Assembly (NCBI GenBank): GCA_017390245.1
Contig: JAFPCE010000052.1
Span: 1 to 7,106 of the forward strand
Source: Selenomonadaceae bacterium
GTDB taxonomy: Bacteria; Bacillota; Negativicutes; Selenomonadales; Selenomonadaceae
DNA: 7,106 bases
Direction of reading: 5' to 3'
Shown in pieces: positions 5,766 through 7,106 of this stretch. Position numbers and translations under genes: made by a program. Under the pieces are notes generated by a model. The model was not told the origin of the DNA. It worked only from the letters and a program-made list of their open reading frames with translations, and did no database searches. How positions within the stretch are numbered: the stretch's first letter is position 1; every line of letters begins with the position of its first letter.

Positions 5766-7106
5766 CAAAGGAGACTATAACTGAGAGACTGCAAAGCCTG
5801 CAGACACAGCCTTATATCAAACCAGATACCAGCGTAGTCCAGGCTATGACAAAGCTGCAGCAGGAGCTGCAGGATGACTATTGCAATGTAGTGGTACTGG
5901 GAGAATTTTCTCGTGGCAAGTCTACCTTTGTGAATGCCTTGCTGGGCACAGAGCTGATTCCTATGAATGTACTGCAGGAGACTGCCTGCATTAACAAGCT
6001 GGTTTATAGTGAAACACCTTATGTGAAGGTGGTTTACCAGGATGGCAATGAGGAGCAGGGGCAGGCAGATATGAGCTATCTCACCATGTTTTCTGCTAGC
6101 AACAGGGAAATGGATTTTAGCAGGATTTCCCATATTGAAATAGGCTACCCCGCAGAGTTTCTGCAGAACAGGGTGGCTCTGATAGATACTCCAGGTGTGG
6201 AGGACATGGACCAGCAGCGGGTGGATATTACCTATGGCTATCTGCCCAAGGCCAACGCTATTATTTTCCTGCTGGATGCAGCTTCACCATTAAAGAAAAC
6301 TGAGCTGGAATTTCTGAAAAAGCAGGTACTGCCTCAAGGTATCAGGGATATTATCTTTGTGGCCAATAAATTTGACCATATTGACCCAGATGAGGAAGAG
6401 CCAGAGGAAGTACTGCAGGCTATAAAAAGGCGTATTAACAAGGCTCTGGCAGACCAGCATCAATTAGGAGAAATCAAGCTTTATCCTATGTGCTCGAAAC
6501 AGGCTATGGAGGCCCGGATCAGAGATGACGCAGGTAAATTGCAGGCTTCTGGCTATAATGCTATGGAAAAGGGCCTGCAGGAGCTTTTGTCTGGCGGTCA
6601 TGTGGGAGAAATGAAGCTCCAGAGGTACAATCACGTATTTAAACAGCTACTGATGACACTGCAGAGCCAGCTGCAGGCAGAGCTTAGCTTAAAGCAGCTG
6701 GATAGCGAAAGACTGGAAAAGCTGGAGGAAAAGCTGGATGACATGCTGCTACAGCAGGAAGGCAGTAAGGCTAAGCTGAGGGAGTTTGCAGAGGAGCAGT
6801 GTGATATTATATGCCAGATGACTGATAAGTCCTTGCAGTATTTTCACGAAAAGCTGGAAGATAATATAGTGGATATGGTGCAGGACTATAAAGGCACTGA
6901 CTTTAAGGAATACGTTGAGGTGCGGGTTACCAAGCAGGTCAGCAAAGAAATTACTAACTGGCTGGGAGTATATACACCTCGGATAGATTTGCTGCTGAGG
7001 AAGCTGAATCAGGAGCTGTCCCTGGGGCTGAGCCGCCAGTTTAAGCGGGAGATTAAGCTTACCAGCCATGCTGTTGGTGAGGTTGTTAACGGCAGCAGTA
7101 TCAGCC
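5759..7106 (+). CDS. Dynamin-like GTPase 3, 3' end outside the window
   Basis: An open frame of 449 codons with no stop before the window edge. It encodes a third dynamin-like GTPase starting MLTKETITERL. The GTPase domain shows GEFSRGKST (G1, 48-56), a probable switch-I threonine at T75 in LQETACINK (G2; less typical than in its neighbours), DTPG (G3, 143-146) and NKFD (G4, 203-206). From ~290 on the chain is helical with a charged heptad-like stretch (~315-345), the expected stalk. The last visible residues (EVVNGSSIS) are in the region where a paddle would begin if it is built like protein 1, but none is visible yet. There is no N-terminal membrane helix. The short N terminus and GEFSRGKST P-loop make it more like protein 1 than protein 2. 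It overlaps gene 2 by 7 nt and is probably translationally coupled. Missing sequence: perhaps 150-200 residues, judged from its neighbours. Confidence 0.9.
   Translation, partial: MLTKETITERLQSLQTQPYIKPDTSVVQAMTKLQQELQDDYCNVVVLGEFSRGKSTFVNALLGTELIPMNVLQETACINKLVYSETPYVKVVYQDGNEEQGQADMSYLTMFSASNREMDFSRISHIEIGYPAEFLQNRVALIDTPGVEDMDQQRVDITYGYLPKANAIIFLLDAASPLKKTELEFLKKQVLPQGIRDIIFVANKFDHIDPDEEEPEEVLQAIKRRINKALADQHQLGEIKLYPMCSKQAMEARIRDDAGKLQASGYNAMEKGLQELLSGGHVGEMKLQRYNHVFKQLLMTLQSQLQAELSLKQLDSERLEKLEEKLDDMLLQQEGSKAKLREFAEEQCDIICQMTDKSLQYFHEKLEDNIVDMVQDYKGTDFKEYVEVRVTKQVSKEITNWLGVYTPRIDLLLRKLNQELSLGLSRQFKREIKLTSHAVGEVVNGSSIS

Noticed and set aside
5700..7030. Frequent CTGCAG and CTGCAGGAG words through the dynamin genes
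   Set aside because: They are explained by Leu-Gln and Leu-Gln-Glu codons in helical protein with strong CTG and CAG preference; no regular spacing indicating a DNA repeat.

Overview
The window looks like an accessory (defence-island type) stretch of a Bacillota chromosome. The signs are strong AGGAGG and GAGGTGA Shine-Dalgarno sequences, an IS256-family element, and leucine codons that are mostly CTG in moderate-GC genes. A gut or rumen Negativicutes or Clostridia host would fit, but that is an inference from style and not from a marker gene.

Left edge (1-428): the last ~60 codons of what reads as a type III restriction endonuclease (Res) subunit, interrupted by an in-frame TAA. Next, 18 nt downstream, comes the first ~74 codons of a GIY-YIG nuclease-family gene, cut off just after its VYIG motif. 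Both appear non-functional as they stand.

Middle (about 425-1943): a complete IS256-family insertion sequence. It has ~20-bp imperfect terminal inverted repeats and an intact 412-residue DDE transposase. Its 3' tail carries two hairpins that have the form of terminators for minus-strand transcription. The bases flanking the two ends do not form a target duplication, and the rest of the GIY-YIG gene does not resume on the right side. The element therefore probably marks a deletion or rearrangement junction, not a simple insertion.

Right (about 2007-7106 and beyond): three consecutive plus-strand genes for large bacterial dynamin-like GTPases. The first (~620 aa) has a GTPase domain, a long helical stalk and a hydrophobic membrane-paddle-like segment near the C terminus. 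The second (613 aa) begins with a transmembrane helix, has no internal paddle and ends in coiled coil. The third overlaps the second by 7 nt (ATGCTGA) and runs off the window after 449 codons. Spacing and overlap indicate one operon, and the proteins probably act together as a hetero-oligomeric membrane-remodelling machine. The closest known concept is the LeoABC/Eleos group of multi-dynamin loci, which includes antiphage systems. Assignment to that group is an inference. In the second dynamin gene, the stretch encoding residues ~380-590 has very different base and codon usage from its surroundings, which suggests that its C-terminal region was replaced by recombination.
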